A DNA stretch of 64,000 nucleotides from Lentibacillus sediminis (GCF_002763455.1 NZ_NIXK01000001.1:434001-498000), one strand, 5' to 3'. Counted from the stretch's first letter, positions 36,273-46,224 are shown. Made by a program: numbers and translations. Notes: a model not told the origin generated them from the sequence alone.

Positions 36273-36432
36273 AACTTTTAAGACCACAGGTGCAGGTACC
36301 TTGGTCCGCTATTAGCTCAGGCTGAATGTTCCTTATTCATCGGTCTATTTTAAAAGGATCATATAATCACATTCAATTATAACCCTGACCAAAAATATGC
36401 TTTCATAGCAATACCGGCGTAAGCTAAATAAT

Positions 36433-36486
36433 AAGAGGTGTCATGATGCAAAAAACTCGGAACACATCATGGCACTTCTTTCTTTT
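36433..36486 (+). terminator. Terminator between the membrane protein and the PTS cassette
   Basis: Long imperfect hairpin AAGAGGTGTCATGATG / CATCATGGCACTTCTT with a loop of about 20 bases, followed by TCTTTT. Confidence 0.7.
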
Positions 36487-36555
36487 CACTGGTCTTCAAC
36501 CCATCATCTCCCTTATGATTATACTAGTATCTACACATCCTGGATGGTGTCTTAG

Positions 36556-38478
36556 ATGAATAACAGACAAAAAGAACTACTACGCATGTTGCTGACCGGT
36601 TCGAACAATTTTGTCCATGTACAAGAGCTCGCGGATGACCTGGATTGCTCGGAAAAAACAGTGCGGAATGACTTGGACAAGTTGGAGACCTTACTCGAGG
36701 AATACTCTTCTGCTGAGCTAAAACGGAAACGGGGAAGCGGGGTTTGTCTTTCCATCAATAATGAGGACAAAGTAGAATTGTTCCATCGTATCTATCAGGA
36801 TTCAGCAGTCTCCGATGATGATCGGTTGCTTGAGATGGCCTACCAATTGCTTGTCAGCGATAGGCCGCTGACTTTGGCAAATCTGGCTGGTGAGCATTTT
36901 ACCAACACAACCAAAGTCAAAAACGATTTAAACCGGATTGCCCGCTGGCTTAAGGATTATCATTTGGAATTGATACCCAAGCAACGGCTAGGACATTTTG
37001 TTAGAGGTGAGGAATTAAAGAAACGGAATGCGCTGGCAAATCTCTCGGAGTTAATCCCATCTGGCGGCCCACGGGAGCGGAGGCGCGTTCTTCATTTGTT
37101 CCAGCCATATGAAATCAGTACGGTCAAAAAGCTGCTGCGGGATTTGCAGATGCGTTATCCCATTACTTTGGCGGAAGGTGAATTTGAAAGCCTGCAGATT
37201 CACGCCCTGATTATGATTAAACGTACCCGGCAGCATTCCTCTATTTTTCTGGGAGAAACCGATGATGATACAAGTGTAAACCTGGAGTCCTATACGATGT
37301 CCGCATGGTTTCTGAAACAACTGGAGGATACGCTTGGCATGTCCTTTCCCGAAGATGAGTATGTTTATTTTACATGGCATCTCGAAAGCTGCAGGACAAC
37401 GCATGGCGGAAAAGTGAGGAACGAAGACGGATTCGTGGCGGATATCGTCCGGCAGATGACGGCACAGCTGCAGCGTATGACCATGATCAAGTTTCAGGAT
37501 GATCACGTGCTGACAGATGGTTTGGAAATCCACCTCGCATCAGCCATCCATCGCATCAGGCACGGTCTTACCATCAGAAATCCCATGCTCACAGACATCA
37601 AAAAGAAATATGCCTATATGTTTAGTATGGTGATTTTAGCCGTCGAGAAGATGAATGAAGCCTATGAATTGAGTATACCTGAGGATGAGGCAGCTTATCT
37701 TGTCCTGCATTTCCAGGCCTCTATCGAACGGATGGAAAAGGAAAGAGCACCAGTTAAAAGAGGGGTTGTCGTCTGTGATCTCGGAGTTGGGATGTCTCAT
37801 TTGCTTCAAGCAAAATTGGAGCAGTCCTACCGGGGAATGGATATCCTCACCAGTATCAGCAAGCATGAGCTCCCGGCATTTTTGGAGAAACATGAGACTG
37901 ACGTGATTATTTCTACAACGGATATTGACAGCACCGATATTCCGGTAATTGTCGTTTCACCTCTTCTTGAATCGGATGATACGAGGCGTTTGGATCAATT
38001 TCTGCAAGCAAGGAATCAGAAAGACACAAATGGGGAAGAGGCGCTGGCCGCAATTAGACAATTCCTTGACCCAGATTTTATCTATCCGCGGATGGATCAG
38101 GAACACCGGTTTGAGATCGTTGAAATGCTTGCAAATGATCTGGTGAATCAAGGATTTTCTGATCAGAAGTTTGTCCATAGTGCCATGTTAAGGGAAAGGG
38201 CATCTGCCACCGCTATCGGGGGAGGCGTAGCTATTCCGCATGCTGATCCGTATGCAGTCAGGGAATCCGTTATCTCCCTGGCCGTATTGAGGGAGCCGAT
38301 CCAATGGGGTGACGAAATGGTTTCTGTTGTGTTTCTCTTAGCGATTGCCAAAGAAGACCAGAGCCTAACAAAGTCACTGATGCAGACGATAGCTGGGATC
38401 AGCCGGAATCCCGCCCTCGTGGAGAAATTGAGCGAAGCAGAATCTGCAGCTGATATCCTGGCAGTATTCGACCAATAA
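36556..38478 (+). CDS. PRD-domain transcriptional regulator with EIIB and EIIA domains, copy 1
   Basis: 640 residues, MtlR/LicR type. An N-terminal HTH (ELADDLDCSEKTVRNDLDKLE, residues 18-40) and a second winged helix near 90-150 bind DNA. Two PTS regulation domains span roughly 180-390, with regulatory histidines such as LQIHALIMIKRTRQHSS and FTWHLESCRTTH. An EIIB-like domain has VVCDLGVGMSHLLQ near 408, and an EIIA-like domain has ATAIGGGVAIPHADPYAV near 555 with its phosphorylatable His. There is no RNA-binding CAT domain, so it is a DNA-binding activator rather than an antiterminator. Phosphorylation by the PTS should tune it to the permease downstream. Confidence 0.92.
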   Translation: MNNRQKELLRMLLTGSNNFVHVQELADDLDCSEKTVRNDLDKLETLLEEYSSAELKRKRGSGVCLSINNEDKVELFHRIYQDSAVSDDDRLLEMAYQLLVSDRPLTLANLAGEHFTNTTKVKNDLNRIARWLKDYHLELIPKQRLGHFVRGEELKKRNALANLSELIPSGGPRERRRVLHLFQPYEISTVKKLLRDLQMRYPITLAEGEFESLQIHALIMIKRTRQHSSIFLGETDDDTSVNLESYTMSAWFLKQLEDTLGMSFPEDEYVYFTWHLESCRTTHGGKVRNEDGFVADIVRQMTAQLQRMTMIKFQDDHVLTDGLEIHLASAIHRIRHGLTIRNPMLTDIKKKYAYMFSMVILAVEKMNEAYELSIPEDEAAYLVLHFQASIERMEKERAPVKRGVVVCDLGVGMSHLLQAKLEQSYRGMDILTSISKHELPAFLEKHETDVIISTTDIDSTDIPVIVVSPLLESDDTRRLDQFLQARNQKDTNGEEALAAIRQFLDPDFIYPRMDQEHRFEIVEMLANDLVNQGFSDQKFVHSAMLRERASATAIGGGVAIPHADPYAVRESVISLAVLREPIQWGDEMVSVVFLLAIAKEDQSLTKSLMQTIAGISRNPALVEKLSEAESAADILAVFDQ

Positions 38479-38520
38479 TTCATTTTTACCGTTGTACTGG
38501 TAAAAATGAATTATTTTTTT
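38474..38520 (+). terminator. Intrinsic terminator between regulator and PTS permease, copy 1
   Basis: Perfect 17-base stem AATAATTCATTTTTACC / GGTAAAAATGAATTATT with loop GTTGTACT, followed by TTTTT. The stem begins inside the regulator stop region. It separates regulator and permease transcription. Confidence 0.9.
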
Positions 38521-38523
38521 AGG

Positions 38524-38541
38524 ATGAAAACGTTTTATAAT
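38524..38541 (+). promoter_or_regulatory. Promoter with cre-like site for the PTS permease, copy 1
   Basis: ATGAAAACGTTTTATA fits the CcpA cre consensus with one mismatch (A for the last conserved C). A TATAAT -10 box overlaps its end at 38,536. No good -35 box is visible, which fits dependence on an activator. The permease ATG is at 38,573 behind AAGGGAGG. Confidence 0.55.
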
Positions 38542-38572
38542 AGAACTAGAAAAGAAAAGGGAGGCAACTGAT

Positions 38573-40537
38573 ATGCGAATATTGGCTGTAACCGCGTGTC
38601 CGGTTGGTATTGCGCACACGTATATGGCTGCTGAGAATTTGCAAAAAGCGGCTGATGATATGGGTGTCGATATGAAAGTCGAGACGCAAGGTTCGATTGG
38701 AGCAGAAAACGAGCTCACAGAAAAAGATATTGAAGAAGCAGATGGCGTTATTATTGCCAGTGATAAAGATATTTCCAAAGACCGCTTCGCCGGGAAAAAG
38801 CTGCTCGTGACCGGTGTCCAGGAAGGCATTCGCAACCCGGAAAAATTGATCAAACGGGTGCAAAGCGGGGATGTACCGGTATATGAATCTGGACTGAAGT
38901 CGGCAGATCAAGTGAAAAAAGAGCGCAAGGAAAAGGAAAATCCGATATACCGGCACTTAATGAACGGTGTTTCGTACATGATTCCTTTTATCGTCGTCGG
39001 AGGACTATTGATTGCGATATCGCTTGCACTTGGCGGTGAACAGACCCCCGGAGGAATTGTTATCCCGGAAGATTCATTTTGGAAACAAATTGAAAACATC
39101 GGAAGTGCTTCATTCAGCTTCATGGTTCCGATATTAGCTGGATTTATTGCGGTGAGTATAGCGGATCGTCCGGGACTCGCCCCGGGGATGATTGGCGGTT
39201 ATATTGCAGCAACCGGAAGTTTTTACGGAAGTGAAGCTGGCGCGGGCTTTATCGGCGGTATTATTGCTGGTTTTCTTGCCGGGTATGTTGTACTTGGCAT
39301 TAAGAAGATTAAAGTTCCGCAAGCCGTGCAGCCGGTTATGCCAATCATTTTTATTCCGATCATTGCATCGTTAATCGTTGGTATCCTGTTTATAACAGTC
39401 ATCGGTGCTCCGGTTGCCGGCATTTTTGCATCATTGACAACATGGCTTGAAAGCATGCAAGGTACAAGTTCGATTGTTCTGGCGCTCATTCTTGGAGCCA
39501 TGATCGCTGTCGATATGGGCGGGCCTTTTAACAAGGTGGCATTCTTATTCGGATCTGCCATGATTGCGGAAGGCAACTATGAAATAATGGGGCCTATTGC
39601 GGTTGCCATTTGTATTCCGCCACTCGGTATGGGACTTGCCACTTTTTTAAACAAGCGCAAGTTTCAGCAAGCTGAAAAAGAAACAGGGAAAGCTTCGTTT
39701 ACCATGGGTCTATTTGGTATTACAGAAGGCGCGATTCCCTTTGCTGCACAAGATCCCATCCGCGTGATTCCAAGCATTATGACTGGATCCATGATTGGAG
39801 CAGCAATTGCTATGATGGGCAGTGTGGGAGATCGCGTAGCACATGGAGGACCGATTGTTGCCGTCCTTGGCGCCGTTGACAATGTGCTGATGTTTTTCAT
39901 CGCAGCCATTATTGGTACGATAGTAACGGCTGTCATGGTCAATCTGCTGAAAAAAGATGTCCAGCCTGCTGGTGTGACGCCTGAGGGTGTGGAAGTGCCT
40001 GCGGATGATGCGGCGGAAGGTTCTGAGGAGGATCATCAAACTGAGCCGATGCAGGATGAGATGGTTGAGGATGTGGAGATTCATAAATTGACGGATATCC
40101 TTAACCGTGATTTGATGACCGTGAATGTAGCCGGTTCGTCACAAGATGAAGTGGTTGATGAGTTCATTCAATTACTCGATGGACAAAACCTCATCGACTC
40201 CAAAGAAACGTTCAAACAAGCGATTTATGAGCGGGAGAAGGAAAGCTCAACCGGACTGGGCATGAACATCGCAATCCCGCATGCAAAGTCGTCTGCCGTC
40301 AAAAAACCCGCTGTCGTTTTCGGCCGCAGTAAAGATGGAATTGATTGGAAAAGCCTTGACGGCACGGATGCCAAGCTGATCTTTATGATCACTGTACCTG
40401 AAGATCGGGCAGGAAATGATCATTTAAGAATCCTGCAAATGCTGTCTCGGAAACTGATGGATAATGGATTTAGGGAGCAGTTGCTGCAGGCTGAGACGAA
40501 AGAAGAGGCGTATGAATTGCTGGAAACGATTCAGTAG
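38573..40537 (+). CDS. PTS fructose-family permease EIIBCA, copy 1
   Basis: 654 residues. It imports and phosphorylates a sugar of the fructose/mannitol class at the membrane. The N-terminal EIIB domain has AVTACPVGIAHTYMAAENL with the phosphocysteine near residue 8. EIIC follows from about 125 to 460 with many membrane segments (for example PFIVVGGLLIAISLALGG and AVDMGGPFNKVAFLFGSAMI). After an acidic linker (about 465-500) comes EIIA, with SSTGLGMNIAIPHAKSSAV carrying the active-site His. The B-C-A order is uncommon next to the A-B-C and B-C layouts. No sugar-phosphate enzyme lies nearby, so the substrate cannot be fixed. Confidence 0.94.
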   Translation: MRILAVTACPVGIAHTYMAAENLQKAADDMGVDMKVETQGSIGAENELTEKDIEEADGVIIASDKDISKDRFAGKKLLVTGVQEGIRNPEKLIKRVQSGDVPVYESGLKSADQVKKERKEKENPIYRHLMNGVSYMIPFIVVGGLLIAISLALGGEQTPGGIVIPEDSFWKQIENIGSASFSFMVPILAGFIAVSIADRPGLAPGMIGGYIAATGSFYGSEAGAGFIGGIIAGFLAGYVVLGIKKIKVPQAVQPVMPIIFIPIIASLIVGILFITVIGAPVAGIFASLTTWLESMQGTSSIVLALILGAMIAVDMGGPFNKVAFLFGSAMIAEGNYEIMGPIAVAICIPPLGMGLATFLNKRKFQQAEKETGKASFTMGLFGITEGAIPFAAQDPIRVIPSIMTGSMIGAAIAMMGSVGDRVAHGGPIVAVLGAVDNVLMFFIAAIIGTIVTAVMVNLLKKDVQPAGVTPEGVEVPADDAAEGSEEDHQTEPMQDEMVEDVEIHKLTDILNRDLMTVNVAGSSQDEVVDEFIQLLDGQNLIDSKETFKQAIYEREKESSTGLGMNIAIPHAKSSAVKKPAVVFGRSKDGIDWKSLDGTDAKLIFMITVPEDRAGNDHLRILQMLSRKLMDNGFREQLLQAETKEEAYELLETIQ

Positions 40538-40547
40538 AGATGTGAAG

Positions 40548-40578
40548 GGACGGGTTAGGTAGCCTGTCCCTTTTTCTG
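40548..40578 (+). terminator. Terminator between PTS permease and GNAT gene, copy 1
   Basis: GGGACGGGTTAGG / CCTGTCCC-type hairpin followed by TTTTTCTGTT. It lies between convergent genes and may serve both. Confidence 0.75.
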
Positions 40579-41118
40579 TTAACCTTTGTTGAGCTCGCTG
40601 AACACATCATTCCAAACATTTTCTTCTTCAGCGGTGTGCATGACGGGCGTAAAACCGAAATCCAAGTATAGATGAATAGCTGCCAGACTTCTTGGCTGTG
40701 TTTTTAAATAAGCCTTCTGATGATAGTTTGAAAGAAGTTCGATAGCCTTTGCGATCAATGGTCTGCCGAGTTTTTGCCCCTGAAATTCAGGCTTTATTTC
40801 CACCCAATGCAGCCGGCCAATCATTTGCTTCTCCCATTTGCTCAGCCATGCGGATGCAGTGCCAGCATATCTGCCATCTGCTGTTTTTAGAAAAAGGATG
40901 CGTTTTTTCGCTTCACTCAAGTATGGTGCGAATTCTTCAGCAAATCGTTTCAGAGCCTGTGTTTTATCCGGGAATTCCCCTGCTGCCGTTGTAATTTCAG
41001 CCCATTGTTCACATTCTTCTTCTCGTGCTAATAGGCAAAGTTTAAATCCATCCGGCAGCGGACAATTCGGAATATCGTCCAGATCATGAACCATATATAA
41101 GGGGATGTTTTCCATCAT
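40579..41118 (-). CDS. GNAT N-acetyltransferase, copy 1
   Basis: 179 residues. The GNAT core shows RILFLKTADGRYAGTASAWL, then WVEIKPEFQGQKLGRPLIAKAIELL near residue 112, where the QGQKLG block is the acetyl-CoA-binding loop, and LKTQPRSLAAIHLYLDFGFTPV at the C-terminus. Start is ATG 41,118 or 41,115, both behind AGAGG. It converges on the PTS permease and is part of the duplicated block. Substrate unknown; a sugar amine or a small molecule is possible. Confidence 0.88.
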   Translation of the reverse strand: MMENIPLYMVHDLDDIPNCPLPDGFKLCLLAREEECEQWAEITTAAGEFPDKTQALKRFAEEFAPYLSEAKKRILFLKTADGRYAGTASAWLSKWEKQMIGRLHWVEIKPEFQGQKLGRPLIAKAIELLSNYHQKAYLKTQPRSLAAIHLYLDFGFTPVMHTAEEENVWNDVFSELNKG

Positions 41119-41214
41119 GATGTCCTCTTTTCGGTTTTTTAATGGGGGAGTTGATTATAGGATAACATACATATTTTTCTCCTATTAAGTACATACTATT
41201 ACGGGTGAAGTATA

Positions 41215-42036
41215 TTGTCTTATACAATAACTGATAGGCAGCAGGCTGTGCTGGATGAATTAAAAGCTTTTCATTTTGATAAATGTCCTTCTATTGATTG
41301 GGAAAAAGAAACAAGTGAGCCGTTTTCTAAAAATACTGCAGGACCGAATGAAAAAATATGGATAGACGGGGAACGGAATTTTAATACAAAGTTCTTATCG
41401 AAAATACCAGGGGTAAACAAATTAGTTCATGCTTATTATAGATACAAACAAAACAGAGGCAAAAAGGCGGATAAATTGATTTATCAAAAATGGGAAGAAA
41501 ATTATCCCTTTGCCAAAAGCATGATAGAAGGTGAACTGGATTCATGGAGAACCGCTGTTAGGAGATTTGCCAGTTTTCCTGAAAAATGTGGCTTAGCGAA
41601 AGCATACAGTCTGCATATGTATGATGAAAACATAGCAGAGTGCGATGTGTATCTTCATGCGTTTGAAGATATCATACCAGCCAAGATAGAAAAGGTTACC
41701 AAGCGGGGGAAAATCCGCTATCATGATATGCCTAAGACCAATCGTTTTGATCTGTATGAAAAGCATGTGTACAGCTGTCTGAATAAAGTAGTAAATGACT
41801 TATTTGCTGTGTTGCCATGTGAGATTATATTTATGAATGGTGTAATTGACTCGTATAACAGTCCTCACCCCATCCTTTCTACTGTTGTTAATCGTAATTA
41901 TCATAAACAGAAAAGATGCCCTAAACGCACAATGGAGCAGCACCAGCGCCACTTTGTGATTTTTAAGAAGAGAAGCGGATTTTATCCGCTAAAAAGGGTC
42001 TATTCTCCTCAGGGGTTATTCAAGGAGGAGGGGTAA
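41215..42036 (+). CDS. Uncharacterised basic protein paired with a GIY-YIG protein
   Basis: 273 residues, rich in Lys, Arg and His, with no membrane segment. The start is TTG at 41,215 behind GGGTGAAG. I do not recognise a family. The region around KNRNYHKQKRCPKRTMEQHQRHF (near residue 235, here described by its Cys/His content) could bind nucleic acid or metal but shows no standard finger. It abuts the GIY-YIG-like gene with one base between stop and start (TAAAATG), so they are cotranscribed. It lies directly after PTS copy 1 and is not present after copy 2. Confidence 0.7.
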   Translation: MSYTITDRQQAVLDELKAFHFDKCPSIDWEKETSEPFSKNTAGPNEKIWIDGERNFNTKFLSKIPGVNKLVHAYYRYKQNRGKKADKLIYQKWEENYPFAKSMIEGELDSWRTAVRRFASFPEKCGLAKAYSLHMYDENIAECDVYLHAFEDIIPAKIEKVTKRGKIRYHDMPKTNRFDLYEKHVYSCLNKVVNDLFAVLPCEIIFMNGVIDSYNSPHPILSTVVNRNYHKQKRCPKRTMEQHQRHFVIFKKRSGFYPLKRVYSPQGLFKEEG

Positions 42037-42037
42037 A

Positions 42038-42487
42038 ATGGAATTATTCTATTTGGCAATGGTTGCTATCATTGTTTTTCTCTTTTTTAAAGCGTACAAA
42101 GAATTCGTGAAAAAAGACAATGGTCGTGCAACGGTGGAGGAATGGCACCATTTAGAGCCGATAAGCAGGCGATTTGGATCTCAGGGGATTAATGAGGGTT
42201 ACGTATATTTTGTTCGTGAGTCAGGCAAGCGCTTAGTTAAAATAGGAAAGGCGAAAGACCCGGAGGAGCGTAAGAAGAATGACTTTGGAACCCTCATGCC
42301 ATACGACTTTGAAACGATCCATATTATTTCCAGTGATAATTATCATAAGACCGAAAAACTATTTCATCATTATTTCAGTGATAAACGAATGAAGGGTGAA
42401 TGGTTTGATTTAACGGGTAAGGATATAAATTGGGTGCAACGAGGAAATTTTCCAAGAGAAATTGCTGATTCGATAAAGGGTTATTAG
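42038..42487 (+). CDS. GIY-YIG/T5orf172-domain protein with N-terminal membrane anchor
   Basis: 149 residues. Residues 1-20 (MELFYLAMVAIIVFLFFKAY) form one membrane segment. The rest is a T5orf172/MUG113-type GIY-YIG domain: GYVYFVRESGKRLVKIGKAKDPEERKK near residue 52 (YVYF...KIGKA in place of GIY...YIG), the conserved ETIHIIS, the EKLFHHYFSDKRMKGEWF block with its Glu, and DLTGKDI. These domains are nuclease-like and occur in phage and mobile-element proteins. A membrane-anchored one is unusual. Its partner is the gene just upstream. Confidence 0.82.
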   Translation: MELFYLAMVAIIVFLFFKAYKEFVKKDNGRATVEEWHHLEPISRRFGSQGINEGYVYFVRESGKRLVKIGKAKDPEERKKNDFGTLMPYDFETIHIISSDNYHKTEKLFHHYFSDKRMKGEWFDLTGKDINWVQRGNFPREIADSIKGY

Positions 42488-43065
42488 GTTTTTGAGTGGT
42501 TGCTTTCTGAAACGGTCGAGTGAAATATTTCTCTCGACTAACTGGGAGTAAAGTAGAGCGTCGCCGTGACAATAACTCAAAACCTTAAAGCCCTTAAATG
42601 CCATAACTCCCTAAAGTTATCAGGAAGCAAAAAAATAAATGATTGTACTATTTCAAATTAAACCCTTGTATAGTTCTAATTGTCAAGAGGGATGATGTCC
42701 AGTCTTGGCGAACCTCGCGGGCAGTGTTCTGGCGAGTTACTTTTTAAAAATTTTAATGAATAAAGGCTCATAGCTATATAGGCTGTAAATTTTTTTTATT
42801 TTTTATGAGATAAGTGCTTTACCCCAACCTAGGTTACATGAACCTGAGTCAGGATAGAGAAGGTTAGCTGGCTGTTAATTTAAAACAACCATATCGCTTT
42901 ATTGAACCTGATCACAATCCTGTCCCCAGGAAAGCTGATGATGGGGGCATCGATCTTAGTCTCATCACCGCAATTAGATAGGCTGCCAGTCACTTCCCGG
43001 TCTTAGTCATATTTTATCGCTTGTGGTTATGCATTTCTAATTCGTTTTGACAGGGCACCACCTGA
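42488..43065. other. Intergenic region without a supported gene
   Basis: About 580 bases between the convergent GIY-YIG gene and argH. No reading frame of note. It contains a degenerate REP-like unit (GGCTGCCAGTCACTTCCCGG, 42,981-43,000). Frames around 42,890-42,980 give short sensible runs (FIEPDHNPVPRKADDGG) that might be a relic, but I cannot identify them. Confidence 0.5.
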
Positions 43066-43076
43066 TTCGACAAATT

Positions 43077-43105
43077 TCGGGAAGTGACAGGCACCAACAG
43101 GCACC
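43077..43105 (-). repeat. REP-like repeat behind argH
   Basis: TCGGGAAGTGACAGGCACC at 43,077-43,095 is the exact reverse complement of the 19-base core found at 46,776, 52,221, 52,252 and 55,471. A partial second unit (AACAGGCACC) follows. It lies 30 bases beyond the argH stop. Confidence 0.88.
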
Positions 43106-43124
43106 AGCCTCCCGGCACCAAACC

Positions 43125-44540
43125 CTACACACCAATCAACTCAGCCTTCTCACCAATCCACTCTTCACTCTCTTTCAAGAAATACATCGCTTTCTTAATC
43201 TGATCCTCTACTCTATTCTTCGCTGTACCTCCTGCTACATTTCTTGCATTAACAACTGTTTCGGGGGTGAGTGCTGTATAAATATCTTCTTCGATTACAT
43301 CTGAAAATGATTGGAGTTCTTCCAGTGTCATGTCCAATAAATATTTATCCTGATTAATGCAATGCAGGACCGTTTGGCCAACCACTGCATGGGATTCCCT
43401 GAATGGCATTCCTTTGCCAACAAGGTAATCAGCCAAGTCCGTTGCATTGGAAAAATCATCTCTTACCGCATGGTACATATTTTCTTTCTTTACTTCCATC
43501 GTTTCAACCATTGGTGCAAATAGTGCAAGCGCACCTCTTAATGTTTCTACCGTATCAAACATGCCTTCTTTATCTTCCTGCATATCTTTGTTGTACGCTA
43601 ATGGCAATCCTTTTAACGTTGTAAGCATCCCCATTAAATGGCCATACACACGGCCTGTTTTTCCACGTACAAGCTCAGCCACATCTGGATTTTTCTTCTG
43701 TGGCATCATGCTGCTTCCCGTTGAAAAAGCATCATCCAATTCGACAAAATTAAATTCCGCACTGGACCATTGCACCATCTCTTCACAAAGCCGTGATAAA
43801 TGTGTTGATATCATGGACGCATTCGATAAAAACTCAACGACAAAGTCACGGTCACTTACAGCATCCAAGCTGTTTTCGCAAATGCCATCCAATCCTAACT
43901 GCTCTGCTGCAAACTGACGGTCAATGGCAAATGTGGTACCTGCTAATGCACCGGCACCAAGCGGGGACTTGTTGACCCTCTTCCAGCTGTCTCTCAAGCG
44001 TTCCACATCGCGCTGGAACATGAAAACATAAGCCATCATATGGTGCCCAAATAACACCGGCTGTGCCCGCTGCAAATGCGTATACCCTGGCATGACGGTG
44101 TCCAAATTCGCCTTCGCTTGGTTTAAAAGGGATTGCTGAACTTTTACAAGAAGCTCGGTCAAATCCACCAGAGCCTCCCGCAAATATAGTCGCATATCAA
44201 GTGCTACCTGATCATTTCGGCTTCGGCCAGTATGCAATCTCCCGCCAACTGAGCCAATTTCTTCAATCAAAAGTTTTTCGATATTCATGTGAATATCTTC
44301 ATTTTCAGCAGATAATTCCGCTTCTCCACTTTCGATTTTAGCGGCGACTTTCTTTAAGCCTTCTGCTATTTGATCCGCATCTTCTGCAGCAATAACCTCA
44401 CAGACTTTCAGCATTTCTACATGGGCGAGACTGCCTTGGATGTCATACTTCGCTAATTTTTTATCAAAATAAATCGATGCCGTATATTCATCTACTAATT
44501 CATTTGTTGGTTTCGTAAACCGTCCGCCCCATAGTTTCAT
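43125..44540 (-). CDS. argH: Argininosuccinate lyase
   Basis: 471 residues. It splits argininosuccinate into arginine and fumarate, the last step of arginine synthesis. The N-terminus [23 protein letters not shown] is typical, as is [19 protein letters not shown] near residue 110 and the superfamily signature [16 protein letters not shown] near 280. [15 protein letters not shown] is also present. Its ATG overlaps the argG stop by four bases, so the two are translationally coupled. The length is usual for the family. Confidence 0.98.
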   Translation of the reverse strand: MKLWGGRFTKPTNELVDEYTASIYFDKKLAKYDIQGSLAHVEMLKVCEVIAAEDADQIAEGLKKVAAKIESGEAELSAENEDIHMNIEKLLIEEIGSVGGRLHTGRSRNDQVALDMRLYLREALVDLTELLVKVQQSLLNQAKANLDTVMPGYTHLQRAQPVLFGHHMMAYVFMFQRDVERLRDSWKRVNKSPLGAGALAGTTFAIDRQFAAEQLGLDGICENSLDAVSDRDFVVEFLSNASMISTHLSRLCEEMVQWSSAEFNFVELDDAFSTGSSMMPQKKNPDVAELVRGKTGRVYGHLMGMLTTLKGLPLAYNKDMQEDKEGMFDTVETLRGALALFAPMVETMEVKKENMYHAVRDDFSNATDLADYLVGKGMPFRESHAVVGQTVLHCINQDKYLLDMTLEELQSFSDVIEEDIYTALTPETVVNARNVAGGTAKNRVEDQIKKAMYFLKESEEWIGEKAELIGV

Positions 44541-45790
44541 GGTTTAACAGCTTCCTTTACTTCGAGTTTCACTTTTTCCGTTGATTTCACTTTCTTATGT
44601 GTCTGATTAACAGACGCATGAACTTGGGTTGGCAGTCCCCATAGTTTAATAAATCCTAATGCTGCTTCATGATCAAATGCATCGTCTTTATTATACGTTG
44701 CCAAGTCAAAGTCATATAGAGAGTTAGCAGATTCACGGCCAATTACCTGTGCGTGCCCTTTATATAATTTCACTTTCACTGTACCAGACACATGCGCTTG
44801 TGTTTCTTTAATAAAGGCTTGAAGTGCTGCAGTTAGTGGTGAATACCATTGGCCATAATACACCGTTTGTGCTAATTTTTGTTCAACGGTTGGTTTAAAC
44901 TCTGCAACCTCTCTTGGTAGTGTCAGTGCTTCTAATTCCTGGTGTGCAGCGATAAGTGTCATAGCTGCAGGTGCTTCGTATATTTCACGGGATTTAATTC
45001 CTACGAGACGATTTTCTACATGGTCTATTCGTCCAACCCCATGCTTGCCTGCAATTTCATTTAAATTTAAAATAAGCTGATAGAATGGAAGTGCTTTTCC
45101 ATCTAAGGAAACTGGCTTGCCTTGTTCAAATGTAATTTGTACCACTTGCGGCTCATCAGGGGCTTCTATTGGATCAACGGTTAAATCATACGCCTCTTTT
45201 GGCGCCTCTGCCCAAGGATCTTCCAGAACACCACATTCATTACTGCGTCCCCATAGATTTTCGTCAATGCTAAACGGATTGTCCAAATCAATGGGAATCG
45301 GAATGCCTTTCTCTTTTGCATATTCAATTTCCTCTTCACGGGACATGGCCCATTCACGAACAGGTGCGACGATTTTCAATTCAGGATTTAATGCAGTAAA
45401 GGAAACATCAAAACGTACCTGGTCATTTCCTTTTCCGGTACAACCGTGTGCAACTGCTATTGCACCTTCCTCTTCTGCGATATCCACTAAAATTTTGGCA
45501 ATTAACGGACGTGATAGTGCTGAAATTAATGGATATTTTCCCTCATATAATAAATTTGATTGTAATGCAGGTAATACGAATTCATCTGCATACAATGATT
45601 TTGCATCCACTACATAGGATTTCACTGCCCCGACATCAATTGCCTTTTTCTTCACGAAATCAAGATCTTTACCCTCTCCAACATCAAGTGCTACTGCAAT
45701 GACATCATAATTATATTTATCCTTCAGCCAATTAATTGCTACAGAAGTATCAAGTCCCCCGGAGTATGCTAGAACAATTTTATCCTTCAT
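44537..45790 (-). CDS. argG: Argininosuccinate synthase
   Basis: 417 residues. It joins citrulline and aspartate with ATP use. The N-type pyrophosphatase loop is [15 protein letters not shown] near residue 6, with [14 protein letters not shown] near 115 and [16 protein letters not shown] near 170. I place the start at ATG 45,790, behind AGAAAGGAG; the frame stays open upstream to 45,991, but that extension runs through a REP-like repeat and the ARG box and is not coding. The C-terminus is slightly longer than usual, ending in a Lys/Glu-rich tail. Confidence 0.98.
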   Translation of the reverse strand: MKDKIVLAYSGGLDTSVAINWLKDKYNYDVIAVALDVGEGKDLDFVKKKAIDVGAVKSYVVDAKSLYADEFVLPALQSNLLYEGKYPLISALSRPLIAKILVDIAEEEGAIAVAHGCTGKGNDQVRFDVSFTALNPELKIVAPVREWAMSREEEIEYAKEKGIPIPIDLDNPFSIDENLWGRSNECGVLEDPWAEAPKEAYDLTVDPIEAPDEPQVVQITFEQGKPVSLDGKALPFYQLILNLNEIAGKHGVGRIDHVENRLVGIKSREIYEAPAAMTLIAAHQELEALTLPREVAEFKPTVEQKLAQTVYYGQWYSPLTAALQAFIKETQAHVSGTVKVKLYKGHAQVIGRESANSLYDFDLATYNKDDAFDHEAALGFIKLWGLPTQVHASVNQTHKKVKSTEKVKLEVKEAVKP

Positions 45791-45823
45791 TAAAAATTTC
45801 TCCTTTCTGATAGGTGATGTTAG

Positions 45824-45859
45824 TGAATTATTATGCGTTATTTTGAATAATAATTCAAG
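45824..45859 (-). promoter_or_regulatory. ARG box (ArgR/AhrC operator) ahead of argGH
   Basis: TTGAATAATAATTCAAG at 45,843-45,859 is a near-perfect palindrome matching the Bacillus ARG box, 53 bases ahead of the argG start. A weaker half-matching box (TGAATTATTATGCG) lies next to it at 45,824. ArgR would repress argGH when arginine is plentiful. Confidence 0.8.
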
Positions 45860-45895
45860 TGTTTTTTGAAACTTTTTTTGGGGGGTGCCTTTGGG

Positions 45896-46135
45896 AGTGC
45901 CTGTCACTTCCCGATTTGTGTCGATATATGTCGAATAAAATTGCTGGGCTGATTGGATTGAAACGCATGTGGTGATTATAAATATACTCAAATTTCTTTT
46001 TTAACCTTCAAATACCCTGTGAATCCACAGTTTTATCCTAAGGGAAAATTGAATTTTAATAGCTTATATCCCTTTCAAAATGCATTTTTACGCTTTTGAT
46101 TTTGCTGTTCAAATACCTTATCTTATACATGAAAG
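45896..46135 (+). repeat. REP-like repeat and flank, left of the transposase gene
   Basis: The core AGTGCCTGTCACTTCCCGA (45,896-45,914; one change from the common form) is followed by the run TGTCGAATAAAATTGCTGGG and by sequence resembling the right flank of the transposase gene: both contain TTACGCTTTTGATTTT.CTGTTCAA shortly before a TATA-rich stretch. The shared flanks suggest that the repeat and gene form one unit. Confidence 0.78.
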
Positions 46136-46224
46136 AAAGGGGAGGGGACATAGTGATTGTCCTATCGTCCGATTTTTGATTTGGCAAAATTAGCAGAACC
46201 AAGAAAGGAATGGTGAAGTAATTC

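Larger units (their letters stand above)
36540..41118. repeat. Duplicated PTS cassette, copy 1
   Basis: The block from just before the PRD regulator to the minus-strand GNAT gene recurs at 56,712-61,318 in the same order and orientation: regulator, terminator, cre-like promoter, PTS permease, terminator, GNAT. Similarity is high across coding and non-coding parts alike; the hairpin at 38,474 is identical in both. Differences include a small deletion in copy 2 of the regulator (near 57,585) and a divergent linker before the permease EIIA domain. Confidence 0.92.

Noticed and set aside
36556-38478. BglG-type antiterminator
   Set aside because: The N-terminus is a DNA-binding helix-turn-helix and the protein carries EIIB and EIIA domains, as in MtlR/LicR-type activators.
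38474-38541. RNA antiterminator (RAT) switch for the PTS permease
   Set aside because: The hairpin is a simple perfect terminator lying before the permease promoter, and the PRD regulator has HTH domains, not the RNA-binding CAT domain.
45791-45991. N-terminal extension of argG
   Set aside because: It is encoded by the ARG box and a REP-like repeat; the family start [12 protein letters not shown] has a strong ribosome site.
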